From: Zobellia roscoffensis
Lineage (GTDB): Bacteria; Bacteroidota; Bacteroidia; Flavobacteriales; Flavobacteriaceae
NCBI RefSeq assembly: GCF_015330165.1
Contig: NZ_JADDXT010000002.1
Coordinates: 3,065,646-3,129,645 of the forward strand
Direction of reading: 5' to 3'
Length of the DNA: 64,000 nucleotides
Made by a program: the position numbers and the translations under genes. Each line of letters starts with the position of its first letter. The stretch's first letter is position 1. The notes beneath the pieces were generated by a model that was not told the origin of the DNA, ran no database searches, and was given only the letters and a program-made list of their open reading frames with translations. Positions 17,247-27,153 of the stretch are shown piece after piece.

Positions 17247-18706
17247 TCAGTTATGGGTAAGTCTAGGTGTTTGAACGACTCCTTTGCCCTCTTCAAAACC
17301 GAAATAATCAATTGCATGATTCCTATCACTCAGTTTTAAATTCCATTTTTTTAAATAATAGTCCCTATGCTTAAAAGTTTCATCACCTATTTCTTGAAGG
17401 TTTTTTTTGAGTTTAGCATCCAATTCTATATGAAGATTTTGAAAATTATCATTGTTAATGAGGTTATTCATTTGGTATGGGTCTTGAATATTATCAAAAA
17501 GCATTGTGGCATTATCCAGTGTGCGAGCATAGGTATATTGCTTTGTTCGGATAGCCCTATACTCTTGATAAATGTATTCATCAGCAATAGGACAGACGCT
17601 CATAACCAAGGCGGTTCGATCAATCTCAGGGTTTGGGGACTTTATTAAGGATGAAAGATTTTGTCCTTCAATAGTTGATGGTATATCAATTTCAGATAGG
17701 CCTAAAAGAGAAGGAAGAATATCGGGGGTATTTATCGGGGCATTTATAATAGCTCCCCTATTTTTACCAATAGAAGGATAACTGACCAAAAATGGAACTT
17801 TAATAGACTCATCCCATGCCAATTGTTTGGCAAAAGGCCTAGCTCCATGGGATCCCATCATTTCACCATGGTCGGCCGAGAAGACTATAATGGTGTTTTC
17901 CCATATATCCAATTCTTTAATTTTATTAAGAATACTACCAATGGCCTCGTCAGAAACTGTGCATTGGGCATAATAACCCTGTAATTCTTTTAGGGCTGCG
18001 TTTTTCCATTCTTCAGGTACGTTGGGTGCAAGCGTTAATTCAGGTTTGGGGTATAAATCTTTATATTTTTGAGGGGCATTGTTATGGGGGAAATGTGGGG
18101 TTGCTATAGAGACAAATAAAAGAAGGGGATTGTCTTTTTTAGTCTGCTCTGCCATATAATTGTTTGCCTCATCTGCAATGGCAAATGGAGAAAAGCCATC
18201 CCAGTATTTCATCTGCGCATCTAGGTTTTCGTAATAGGGCATCTTGGTATAATTGTGGGAACACTCCAAGGCCTTCCAATAATCAAAACCCTGTCGTCTT
18301 TCCGGGGCCACGTTATTCAACCTTCCATGACCGTCTAAATGCCATTTTCCTAGGTATCCTGTATCATAGCCTGCAGTTTTGAAAATCTCTGCCATGCAGA
18401 TTTCTTCTTCGGGTAAATGAAGATCGTTTAGAAACATACCCGTCGACCGGTCATCAAAGCGGCTCTATGTGGGGTACAAACTGGGGCAATAGATACTGCA
18501 TTGGTAAAATTGACAGCCTTTTTGGAGAACTTATCTAGGTTTGGTGTTTTTACATCTGGGTTTCCTGCGTAACCAAGAGCGGAAGCCCTCCATTGGTCAG
18601 TTAAAATGTAAACTACGTTTGGTTTTTTTGTCTTATTCTTTTCCTGTGAACGCAAGGTTGGTGGGAAAAAAATAACAATAGATAATAACAAAATCGTAAT
18701 ATTCAT
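17247..18706 (-). pseudogene. Family S1 sulfatase broken by a frameshift just after the active-site motif
   Basis: Two overlapping reading frames make one sulfatase. The first (18428-18706) holds the signal peptide, TDQWRASALGYAG and the maturation motif C77-T-P-H-R81, then TGRR and a premature stop. The second (17247-18437, other frame) resumes with GMFLNDLHLPEEE and runs through GKWHLDGHGR and SADHGEMMGSHG to a normal C-terminus. The paralogue at 7103-8548 has TGQRPLTHGVFMNDV here, so about four residues plus one base (near 13 nt) appear deleted at about 18438. The rest is free of stops, so the lesion is recent, or a sequencing error cannot be excluded. If real, no full enzyme is made. It lies 10 bp after the GH106 gene at the operon end. 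Confidence 0.85.
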
Positions 18707-18716
18707 TACTAAGTTT

Positions 18717-21700
18717 TTAATTTTTAATAAGTTGTACGGGTCCTAACAGGCCAGACGATAATGGTTCCTTGAATTTAAAAGAACGCATTGCGGCTTCTGT
18801 GGTAAATGTATATCTGCCAGTAGTAAATTCTTTCTCCCCCAGTAATCCGTTATTGAATTTTACCTTACGCACATTGGCATCTGGTGCTTGCTGGTCTCCC
18901 AATAAACGGTTAATCCAACGGTTGCCGACTTCAATCTCCAATTCGTTGGCACCTTCTCGTAAGGAACTGGAAACCTCAATTCTCCATGGGGCGCACCAAA
19001 CAACACCTAAGTCTTTGCCATTGAGCTTGACTCGTGCAATATCGTTAACCTTTCCGAGGTCTATAAAATATTTTTTATCATCAATTCCTTCCATCTCAAA
19101 GGTCTTTTTATAGGTGGCAATGCCAGAATAATACTTTATGCCCCTATTCTCATGGGATGTCCAATCTTGAAGCTCATTAAATACAATGTTCTCAGGTCCT
19201 CCATATTTGGTGTCAAAGGCAACTTGCCAAGAACCTTCCAAAGTCATGAGGTTGGTTAATTTTTCAAAATTACCAGCATTACTGGTGGTAATTTTCTTGC
19301 CATTGCTATTTTTGGAGAACGTTATAAAGAAGCTCTCATAAGGAAAGAATTCCATAGGAATTATGGTCAAACCATTTTCTATTGAATAATCTGTTATCAT
19401 TCGTGTCTCACCTGTGGTAGGTATCCAAAGTTCAGGAGTCCCCTCTGCACGAAATGAACATTTGGTAGTTTGGAAAACATCCTTTCGGTTAGCAACAAAG
19501 TAGATGTCTTGGTCGTCCGTTTTGCGATGACCAAATCGAATATGGTCATTGGAAGATGAGAAATCTTCTGTTATATTCATCTGCCCTAGAAGTTCAGTAG
19601 TATTCAGGTAGCTAGGATATAGCTCATCGGCATTAAGGTCAGTTAGATTTCCGCCCCAATAGACCATTCCTTCCCCGAACTTACGGTCTTGTCTTTCGTT
19701 AGGTATTTGCATGGATCCCCAAAGATTTTGTGCCATCAATTTTACTTCATCGTCGCTCTCTGGGTAATTGGTGAGACTTGGTGATTTTATTGGGGGAGTA
19801 CCAATTATTTTTGCACCCTGTTCAACCAAGGAAGTAATTTTTTTGAGTAAGGCCGGTGTCATTGATTGAAAGTTGGGCAAGACCATAATTTCATAGGAAG
19901 AGGCATCGGGAAAGACTATTTTTCCATTCTCCACTAAGGCTTTATCCATCAACATTTTTGGAGAACAGCCGTCAAAACCATATCCTTTCTTGTCCGGAAT
20001 GGCCCCATTTTCTTCTAGGGCATCAGTAGGGGGGGTAAAGACCATTGGAGCACCTTCTGGTGTGAGATATAGAATGTCCGAAACCGCCTGACCTTGTTGC
20101 ATCATATGCGAAGAACGATTAATGTACTTATGGTAAGCCTGTACCATCGGCCACCAGGTCTGGCCTCTGTCCCAGTGTACACCGTATTGTCCCATTGTCA
20201 TTCCTGGACGGTATTCATCACCTAATGGCTTGTGGGCAAAAGTATGATAGATAAAGCGATTGACACCTAAAGCCAAAGCCCAATCACTTTGGTCCTTCAT
20301 AGACCAAGGGTATTCTTGCCAAGCCTGTTTGTTGCTAGAGGTGAATACTTCTGCTCCTACTATAGGTCGTCCGGTTATATGAGAAATGGAAGTGGCTTCT
20401 AAAACTGCGTACCAAGTGACGTACCCGAAACGTTTGCTCCAAAATTCAGCCATGATAACATCGGCAATGGCACCTAGGTCTAAGTCACCTGCCGGGTTCA
20501 TATCATAGGGTTCAATGGTTAATTCCAAACCGTTTCTATGCGCATATTTCTTGGCAAATTCAACATGGTTTTCCAAAACCAGTTCCTTACAGGTTTGACG
20601 TAAATCCCATAAGAATCGTTCCGTAATCTCCGTACTTTTTACCGTTCGTCCGGTATAGGTTAGAAAATAGGGTTCAGGGTCGTAGCCTCTACGTTTTATA
20701 AACTCTTCAACAATGCCTTCGGTCCAATTTTGGGCCCCACTTTCCCAACTATCCATGTGAAAACCTGTCCAACCGGAATCTTCTTTTCTAGGAGCTGTTT
20801 TTTCTAGTAATATATCCGTATAGTTTGCCAGATGATTTTTAAAGGCAACAGAATCCATTTTATTACTTTCGAGACCAATGACAGGTTCAGGAGAAGGACG
20901 GGTGCTTGCTCCCGTTACTCTCTTTCCCATACGGATAATGGTCCAATCTCCTTTAGGAGCTTTCCAGACAAGCTTCCCGTTCGGTTCCATAAACGAGGTT
21001 ATATTGATAACATCGGCATGATCCAGGATTTTACCACCATCTAAATTTGAACCACCGATAGGGTCTGGCAGGAAGGGTTTTACATTTGGTTTTGAAGAAT
21101 AAGGGTCACGTTCATAAAGCGCTTTTTCGTTTATATCCTTAATCGTTGGTTTTACGGAGTTGGGAATCGCATAAACTGCAAAATCCTCGTAATATGGGTC
21201 TTTCAGGTTGTGCCATTGCGTACTTCTCTGTTCGGGTATAGGAAGCTTTACTTTTATTTTTTTGTTTCCTTTAACTTCTGTTTCGCTATACACCAAATGT
21301 TTCATAGACTCCTCTGGTGTGACCCAAGGACCACCGCTGCCGCACCATCCTGGTCCTGCACCTAACAAAATTTTAATCCCTAATCTTTCGGCCTCCCTAA
21401 CCGCATGTGCATAGAGGTCTTGCCATTCGGTACTCATGAAATCTACAGGGCCGCGGGGCACTCCGATTCCGACTTCAAGAAATATCAGGTTACTTATGCC
21501 AGCTTCTTTCATTGATTCGAGGTCTTTCGTCATTTCTTCACGAGAGAGGTTCCCATCCATAAAATACCAATAGACTCCAGGGGCGGATGTAGAAGGCGGA
21601 TTTTTAAAATCTTCTTTTAGAGATAATTTCTTATTGTTTTGTTGACCGAAAAAGAAAGTAGCATACAACATAAAGCATACTACGGTTAATGGTTGTATTC

Positions 21701-21719
21701 TGGAAATAATGGTATTCAT
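18717..21719 (-). CDS. GH106 alpha-L-rhamnosidase
   Basis: A protein of 1000 residues when begun at the ATG at 21719 (the codon at 21728 is GTG). A signal peptide covers about 1-26 (ending FFFGQQ). The N-terminal catalytic region has the family pattern: PGVYWYFMDGNLSREEM, a TIM-barrel strand ISNLIFLEVGIG, LLGAGPGWCGSGGPWV, and GFHMDSWESGAQNW with acidic residues around the active site. The C-terminal third is beta-sandwich, including a galactose-binding-like module (YIDL/FIDLGKVNDIARVKLNGKDLGVVW). GH106 enzymes remove terminal alpha-L-rhamnose. It lies between rhaT and a sulfatase in the second SusCD operon, which fits release of rhamnose for import. Confidence 0.9.
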   Translation of the reverse strand: MNTIISRIQPLTVVCFMLYATFFFGQQNNKKLSLKEDFKNPPSTSAPGVYWYFMDGNLSREEMTKDLESMKEAGISNLIFLEVGIGVPRGPVDFMSTEWQDLYAHAVREAERLGIKILLGAGPGWCGSGGPWVTPEESMKHLVYSETEVKGNKKIKVKLPIPEQRSTQWHNLKDPYYEDFAVYAIPNSVKPTIKDINEKALYERDPYSSKPNVKPFLPDPIGGSNLDGGKILDHADVINITSFMEPNGKLVWKAPKGDWTIIRMGKRVTGASTRPSPEPVIGLESNKMDSVAFKNHLANYTDILLEKTAPRKEDSGWTGFHMDSWESGAQNWTEGIVEEFIKRRGYDPEPYFLTYTGRTVKSTEITERFLWDLRQTCKELVLENHVEFAKKYAHRNGLELTIEPYDMNPAGDLDLGAIADVIMAEFWSKRFGYVTWYAVLEATSISHITGRPIVGAEVFTSSNKQAWQEYPWSMKDQSDWALALGVNRFIYHTFAHKPLGDEYRPGMTMGQYGVHWDRGQTWWPMVQAYHKYINRSSHMMQQGQAVSDILYLTPEGAPMVFTPPTDALEENGAIPDKKGYGFDGCSPKMLMDKALVENGKIVFPDASSYEIMVLPNFQSMTPALLKKITSLVEQGAKIIGTPPIKSPSLTNYPESDDEVKLMAQNLWGSMQIPNERQDRKFGEGMVYWGGNLTDLNADELYPSYLNTTELLGQMNITEDFSSSNDHIRFGHRKTDDQDIYFVANRKDVFQTTKCSFRAEGTPELWIPTTGETRMITDYSIENGLTIIPMEFFPYESFFITFSKNSNGKKITTSNAGNFEKLTNLMTLEGSWQVAFDTKYGGPENIVFNELQDWTSHENRGIKYYSGIATYKKTFEMEGIDDKKYFIDLGKVNDIARVKLNGKDLGVVWCAPWRIEVSSSLREGANELEIEVGNRWINRLLGDQQAPDANVRKVKFNNGLLGEKEFTTGRYTFTTEAAMRSFKFKEPLSSGLLGPVQLIKN

Positions 21720-21823
21720 TGTAATCACTATTTTATTCTAAGATTTTTCTATAAATATTGACTTGTTGTTGGTAGGGAATTACTGCTTTTATAGCTTGTT
21801 TTTTAGTTTGATTTGAGTCTACT

Positions 21824-22885
21824 TCAAATGGTACGTAAATAGTTTCCATAGCCCAGTAGGGCAACGGAAATTAGAATCACAAAAATGCCTGTGCCTACCG
21901 TGATTTTTGCCCTACTTCCCGTCTCCTTCCATTCTTTTAGTACAATACCCCAAATATTACCTACCAATATAATACAAGACATATGCAGCACCCATCCTGT
22001 AGCTCCATTTCCCAATTTACTTTCGCCCATGCCATAGAAGAAGAATTGCAGGAACCAGGTTGTTCCGGCCAGAGCGCATAACAAATAGTTTTTTCGCAAG
22101 GGTTTTTTTAAGTCTGAATAATCGCCAAAGCTTTTATTTCTAATATTAAGTGAGATGCACCAAATTAGATTTAAGGTAAGGCCACCCCATAACAGTACCA
22201 CAAAGGTGGCGTTGTTCTGAAATAACGGATTCATACCGGCCGCAACGGCCGATTCGGACAAAGACTGACCGGCCTCGATACCAAAATTAAAACAAGAACT
22301 TAAAATTCCCGAGCATAGACCAATAGCCAACCCTTTGAATAAGTTAAACTCGTTATTGGTCTTTGATTGCTCTTTTTGGGGTAACTGTTTTTCCTTCATC
22401 ATACCCGCTTTTCCGCAGATAGCAATTCCTAGTAAACAAATTAAAATGCCCAATAAAATGACTTGCCCCCATGTAGAGGAAATTAGTTCGTTAAAAGTGG
22501 TCTTTCCTTCTATAGGGAAAAAGTCGTAATAAATTGTTGGGACAAGGGCACCAAATACGGCGGAAAAACCGAGTATTACGGTATTTCCCAGTGATAGTCC
22601 CAAATAACGAATACCAAGGCCATAGGTCAATCCGCCAATACCCCACAACAATCCAAACAAAATGATATACCCCAATGTAGCTGGGGGCATATTCCAAATT
22701 AACTCCCAGAAACCGGGCAGGGTCAACCACGCCGTGATAGGGGGTATTATAAGCCAAGAAAAGAGTCCGCCCACAAGCCAATAGGTTTCCCAATTCCAAC
22801 GCTCCACTTTTTTATATGGCATGTAAAAACTTCCTGCCGCCACCCCTCCGATTAGATGAAAAAATACTCCTAATACTGTTTGCAT
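21824..22885 (-). CDS. rhaT: L-rhamnose/proton symporter RhaT
   Basis: A 353-residue inner-membrane protein with about ten hydrophobic helices. The start FHLIGGVAAGSFYMPYKKVERWNWETYWLVGG and the stretch LLWGIGGLTYGLGIRYLGLSLG are characteristic of the RhaT family of the drug/metabolite transporter superfamily. It carries free L-rhamnose into the cytoplasm with protons. The gene lies 26 bp downstream of the isomerase-like gene and upstream of GH106, so release, import and isomerisation of the same sugar are encoded side by side. Confidence 0.93.
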   Translation of the reverse strand: MQTVLGVFFHLIGGVAAGSFYMPYKKVERWNWETYWLVGGLFSWLIIPPITAWLTLPGFWELIWNMPPATLGYIILFGLLWGIGGLTYGLGIRYLGLSLGNTVILGFSAVFGALVPTIYYDFFPIEGKTTFNELISSTWGQVILLGILICLLGIAICGKAGMMKEKQLPQKEQSKTNNEFNLFKGLAIGLCSGILSSCFNFGIEAGQSLSESAVAAGMNPLFQNNATFVVLLWGGLTLNLIWCISLNIRNKSFGDYSDLKKPLRKNYLLCALAGTTWFLQFFFYGMGESKLGNGATGWVLHMSCIILVGNIWGIVLKEWKETGSRAKITVGTGIFVILISVALLGYGNYLRTI

Positions 22886-22911
22886 GTTTTACGATTTATT
22901 AGTGTTTGTCC

Positions 22912-24339
22912 TCAGCAAATTTTAATACACTCAATATTTAAAAGTAAGGCGAGTTTTTTTATTTTCGATGCGATATGTCCCACACCCACGGCACAATGGT
23001 GCGCTGGTCCATGGCTGTTCCATTGTTGCACAAAATTTCGGGCACCAATAGAAAATTTATAGCGGCTATTGGTATTTCCTATCTCCAATATAGGCCCGGC
23101 CACCGATTCTCCTTCGGCAATTAAGAACAAAAGACTTCCTTTGCCATCCTCAACAACGGAAAGGAGTGTTATCGGACCATTTTTGACTGTCATTTCTATA
23201 GAGAGCCCTTGACCTACTTTTCCGTGGTAGACCTCAAGAGGCTTTACCCTGGTCTTACCTTGGGCAATGGCAATATGTCCAGGACCGTCGTGTCCCATAA
23301 GAACCACATCTTCCTTAAAATCCAATGCGTAATATTCAGTAAAAGAACCGCCTGCACCAAAACAATCCATAATTTTCATGGCTTGTGCATTCTTAATTTC
23401 ATATTCGCCGGCTACAGGAATACCATTTCCTGTAAGTAGGGAAGTTCCTAGAATGATAGAGCTGAGCGTATCGTAATTATCGGAACCTTCGATGCCTTTA
23501 TAGTAGTAGGCCATAGAACCCAAATTGTATTTATTGACCAATGTATCTAATGCAACTGATGTTCTCGCGGCCCTTCTTATTTCACTTTCTAAACAATCGC
23601 GTTGAATATCGAAAGCCTCGTAAAAGGTTTGTATTTTATCTTCGATGGATTTGCTCGATACATTATGGCGCAATGCTGATAGTTCATCTACTTCAATAAG
23701 TTCTATATGTCCCCCAAATACGGAATATTGAGTAGTTAAATCGGTATAGATGTCTAACATACCACTGTAGTAATGGCCCATGCATCCTAATTTGTTGTTG
23801 GATATGGAGTGTGATACGAATGCGGCATCTACCCACTCTTGGACTTCATTCCAGGTTTTATCGTCATTTTCTAAAATACCGACAACTTCGTGAAATTGAA
23901 TACCTACTCTTTTAAAAACATTTGCGATTTCCGGAGCGGGACACGAAGAGCAATACGCTAACCATTCACCGGTCATATCTTTTCTGGTCTTCAACTGGTT
24001 GAAAGCGTTATAATCAATGGCATCGACCGGGGTTAGGTTTAATATGATTACAGGTACTTTTGCCTTTTGTACCACTGGTAAAACAGTAGAGGATAAAGCG
24101 TAAGTGCTTATATATAGAAAAATAAGGTCTACACTTTCTTGCTTAAATTTAATGCCGGCCTCAAAGGCGCTAGAGCTATTATCTATAAGTCCAAAGTTGA
24201 TAATGTCGTGGCCTGATTTTTTTAGTTGATTTTCTACGATTGAATTATATTTTTCTAGGCGTTCTTTAAGACCATTAAACTGATCCCAATAGGTATCCAA
24301 CCCGATTGCGAAGAGGCCTATCTTTAATTCTGGAGTCAT
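22912..24339 (-). CDS. L-arabinose/L-fucose isomerase-superfamily protein (candidate rhamnose-pathway isomerase)
   Basis: A 475-residue cytoplasmic protein of the FucI/AraA fold. The N-terminal Rossmann-like domain begins LKIGLFAIGLDTYWDQF. The metal site of AraA has two Glu and two His; here the matching blocks are GEYEIKNA (Glu312), GSFTEYYALDF (Glu335), MGHDGPGHIA (His350/355) and GPAHHCAVGVGH (His447/448), so the enzyme looks catalytically competent. The sequence is remote from classical AraA and FucI and is not a RhaA-type TIM-barrel isomerase. Its place next to rhaT, with no other isomerase in the window, suggests it makes L-rhamnulose, but L-arabinose, L-fucose or another aldose cannot be ruled out. 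Start ATG at 24339; the 112 bp upstream hold two GAATAAGCTT repeats 47 bp apart. Confidence 0.75.
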   Translation of the reverse strand: MTPELKIGLFAIGLDTYWDQFNGLKERLEKYNSIVENQLKKSGHDIINFGLIDNSSSAFEAGIKFKQESVDLIFLYISTYALSSTVLPVVQKAKVPVIILNLTPVDAIDYNAFNQLKTRKDMTGEWLAYCSSCPAPEIANVFKRVGIQFHEVVGILENDDKTWNEVQEWVDAAFVSHSISNNKLGCMGHYYSGMLDIYTDLTTQYSVFGGHIELIEVDELSALRHNVSSKSIEDKIQTFYEAFDIQRDCLESEIRRAARTSVALDTLVNKYNLGSMAYYYKGIEGSDNYDTLSSIILGTSLLTGNGIPVAGEYEIKNAQAMKIMDCFGAGGSFTEYYALDFKEDVVLMGHDGPGHIAIAQGKTRVKPLEVYHGKVGQGLSIEMTVKNGPITLLSVVEDGKGSLLFLIAEGESVAGPILEIGNTNSRYKFSIGARNFVQQWNSHGPAHHCAVGVGHIASKIKKLALLLNIECIKIC

Positions 24340-24451
24340 AAATGTTTGGTTTTGATCGAATTGAATAAGCTTTTAATTTTATTCTTTGTTTAATTTAATT
24401 CATTTAGAATAAGCTTCATTCAAGCCTTATAATGATGTTATTTTTAAAAAA

Positions 24452-25549
24452 TCAAACCCTTTCCAATTTTATGGGATAGGCGTTATTGGCATTCCATTGG
24501 CACACATATAGATTGTCATCATTGTCGATACAGACATCGTGACAGTGATAAAAAACAGGCTCTTGCTGCATCATTCTTTGTAATTTTCCATTGTTATAGT
24601 TGGGAGCCGTGCCACCAGGATTTGAAACAACCTTATTGTTTATATCTAAAATGGTGACAAAACCAGAATTAGGATTGGTCCGTGTAGGGTGCGTATCCAT
24701 GTTTCCCTCAATAAAATCAATTTTTGAAGACCAGCATACCCCCGCATATAGGTTTTGATGGTGTATAACAGGACGACAAACGAAAGCACCGGGAAGATTA
24801 ATTTCCTCTAAATAATTACCGTCTAGAGTAAATCGTTTAAAAGAATTGCTCGCGCGTGAAGTAATAAGTAGGGTGGGGGAGTGTTTATTCCTGTAATCGA
24901 TACAAATACCATGAGCGGTTTGGAATTGGTCTTTGTCGGTGCCACGACCATTTCCTATTTTACGAATGAATTCTCCGTCTTTGGTAAATTGTAGTATATA
25001 CTGGGATCCGTAGCCATCTGCAATATAAATATCACCATTAGGGCCAATTGCGGTTTCGGTTGGTTTAAAAGGATCCTCTTTTTTATAGGCTCCATATTCG
25101 GAGGGATGGCCTAACAACATTAACTCTCTACCGTCTAAGTTAGTTTTTGCCATAGATCCATCGGTGTCGCAAATAAAAAGAAAATCTTCTTCACCGTCGT
25201 TCCATAAGGAAAGACCGTGTCCTCCCTTGTAGCGTATACCCCATGAGTCTAGTAATTTTCCGGACTTATCATAAACCAATACATTATTGTGTGTGTCGTC
25301 CCCAACCATAATTAAACGGTTCTTAGAATCCATAACCATTTCGTGACAATTATTTACCGGGGTTTTGCTTGGGTCTAGATTGCCCCACTCTTTATGTACT
25401 TTGTATCGGAAATCACCATGACCTATAACTGTTTCGGTTAGTTTAGGTTTAGACGGGTTGATGTAGAAATGAGGAACGACAAGAATACCTGCGGTAGCTT
25501 TGGCTGTCTTGCTCAAAAAAGTCCTTCGATTTGTTTTTGTTTTTTTCAT
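24452..25549 (-). CDS. Exported NHL-repeat / six-bladed beta-propeller protein
   Basis: A 365-residue protein with a Tat-type signal (TNRRTFLSKTAKATAG). The rest is repeated propeller blades with NHL-like units: HEMVMDSKNRLIMVGD, TAIGPNGDIYIADGYGSQYILQF, HGICIDYRNKHSPTLLITS and HDVCIDNDDNLYVCQW. The regular His residues that open blades (NCHEM, GHGLS, AHGIC, CHDVC) resemble those of peptidyl-alpha-hydroxyglycine lyase-like propellers, which can place a metal in the central channel. No enzyme activity can be assigned. It follows the DUF1501 and cytochrome genes, and the three may make one exported module. A terminator-like hairpin (25643-25668) separates it from DUF1501, so its transcription may be partly independent. 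Confidence 0.7.
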   Translation of the reverse strand: MKKTKTNRRTFLSKTAKATAGILVVPHFYINPSKPKLTETVIGHGDFRYKVHKEWGNLDPSKTPVNNCHEMVMDSKNRLIMVGDDTHNNVLVYDKSGKLLDSWGIRYKGGHGLSLWNDGEEDFLFICDTDGSMAKTNLDGRELMLLGHPSEYGAYKKEDPFKPTETAIGPNGDIYIADGYGSQYILQFTKDGEFIRKIGNGRGTDKDQFQTAHGICIDYRNKHSPTLLITSRASNSFKRFTLDGNYLEEINLPGAFVCRPVIHHQNLYAGVCWSSKIDFIEGNMDTHPTRTNPNSGFVTILDINNKVVSNPGGTAPNYNNGKLQRMMQQEPVFYHCHDVCIDNDDNLYVCQWNANNAYPIKLERV

Positions 25550-25642
25550 GAAATAAGCGAATTGGTGTTAGAGGTACCTTAGAGATTTATTTTGCTGACT
25601 CTATTTGAATATTTTCTGGTTGATATGGTTTAAGTGCTAAAA

Positions 25643-25668
25643 GAAACATGGGCCATTGGGCCCATGCC
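25643..25668 (-). terminator. Intrinsic terminator between DUF1501 and propeller genes
   Basis: A perfect 8-bp stem, CATGGGCC/GGCCCATG with a 4-nt loop (25648-25667), is followed on the minus strand by TTTCTTTT. It begins 27 nt after the DUF1501 stop and would cut the long operon, leaving partial read-through to the genes beyond. Confidence 0.6.
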
Positions 25669-25694
25669 TCAAAAAAACCAACTCAACTCATATT

Positions 25695-27146
25695 TTAGGA
25701 TTTTTTATTAATTGGATTGCCGAACAAATCTAAAATTGGTTTACCATGTCCGTCAGGTGTGGTATAAAATGGTCTGCCTTCTATAGTGTAGTGTGTTTCC
25801 GGGTGCATGCCTAAAGAGTGATATATAGATTGGTGTACTTGATCTATTACCACAGGGTTTTCTATAGAGGAACATGGTCTTTCATCTGCTGTTTTTCCGT
25901 ACACTAGCCCTTTTTCAATTCCACCGCCCCACATAAGTATAGAGCTCCCGTCCGTAAAATGCCTGTGCATGCCATAAAACTTTTCATCTTCGATTATATC
26001 AGGTTGCTTTACTTGATCCTGTACTTGTTCTCCAGGTCTACCTTCCATAATTGCATCACGACTAAATTCACTTGCCAAAATAATGAGGGTTCGGTCTAAG
26101 TGGCCACTTTCATCTAGGTCTTTTATCAATTGCGCAATTGGCCTATCCACTAATTTTTTCATTTTTTCTGTACGTGTATGGCCATTTTCGTGCGTATCCC
26201 ACCCTAGAAAAGGTTCATACTCAGTAGAGACACTAATAAACCTACCCCCATTCATAGCCAGCCTTTTCGCTAAGAGGCATCCCAAACCAAATCTGCCCGT
26301 GTTGTAGGTATCGTAAACTTCTTTTGGTTCTTCTGAAAGGTCAAATACTTTTGCTTCTGGAGAGTTCAGTAAACGATAGGAAGACTCCATAGAACGCATT
26401 AGTGATTCACGTTGATAATCGCTACCATCTTCCATGATGCTGCTTTTGTTGGCTAACTCTTTATAAAGTTTATAACGAGCCTCAAATCTTTTTAAGGACA
26501 TACCTTGTGGAGGTCTAACGCTATCTAACCCAGTTGAAGGGTCTGGTATTAGAAATGGACCAAATTCACTTCCTAAAAAACCAGCTGAATGAAAAGCTTT
26601 CAACTCTTCGGCCTCTCCCATCGTAAAGCGTTGTCCCATAGAAATGAAAGGAGGGATGACGGGATTTACGGGGCCTAATTCCTTTGCTATCCACGCACCT
26701 ATATGTGGGGCCTGTACAGATTGTGGAGGTTCATAACAAGTGTGCCAATGGTATTGATGTCGTGTATGTAAAATATGACCAAGATCAGCTGATTTATAGG
26801 ATCGAATAATTGCGCCTTTATCCATTACTTCTGCAATAGATTCAAGTCCTTCTGAAAAATCCAGCCCGTCAACTGCTGTTGGTATTTTAGGAAAAGTACT
26901 GAGTATCCTTTTACTTTCAACACCCTTGTTATATGGTACGTATGTCTTGGGATCAAAAGTTTCGGTATGGGCCATACCTCCTGCCATCCATAGTAAAATA
27001 ACGGTGTCTGCAGTAGAGGTAATTTTAGGAACCTGGTTTGTACAAGAACTTAAAAAGCTTGCTAAAGGTATAGATGTGGCCGATGCGGCCAAGCTTGCAG
27101 CTGTCATTTTTTTAATAAAATCCCTACGTGCATTTTGTTTATCCAT
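25695..27146 (-). CDS. DUF1501 exported protein (alkaline-phosphatase-like fold)
   Basis: A 483-residue protein begun at the ATG at 27146. The Tat signal (NARRDFIKKMTAASLAASA) is followed by a lipobox-like SSC. The core shows DUF1501 marks: ILLWMAGGMAHTETFDPK, the H-rich ILHTRHQYHWHTCYEP, GRFISVSTEYEPFLGWDTHENGH, DRTLIILASEFSRD and MWGGGIEKGLVYGKT. The family shares its fold with sulfatases and phosphatases but has no agreed activity and no formylglycine motif. It is nearly always encoded next to DUF1549/DUF1553 cytochromes, as here (7 bp from the stop of that gene), which implies a partnership in the periplasm. Confidence 0.88.
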   Translation of the reverse strand: MDKQNARRDFIKKMTAASLAASATSIPLASFLSSCTNQVPKITSTADTVILLWMAGGMAHTETFDPKTYVPYNKGVESKRILSTFPKIPTAVDGLDFSEGLESIAEVMDKGAIIRSYKSADLGHILHTRHQYHWHTCYEPPQSVQAPHIGAWIAKELGPVNPVIPPFISMGQRFTMGEAEELKAFHSAGFLGSEFGPFLIPDPSTGLDSVRPPQGMSLKRFEARYKLYKELANKSSIMEDGSDYQRESLMRSMESSYRLLNSPEAKVFDLSEEPKEVYDTYNTGRFGLGCLLAKRLAMNGGRFISVSTEYEPFLGWDTHENGHTRTEKMKKLVDRPIAQLIKDLDESGHLDRTLIILASEFSRDAIMEGRPGEQVQDQVKQPDIIEDEKFYGMHRHFTDGSSILMWGGGIEKGLVYGKTADERPCSSIENPVVIDQVHQSIYHSLGMHPETHYTIEGRPFYTTPDGHGKPILDLFGNPINKKS

Positions 27147-27153
27147 AATCAAT

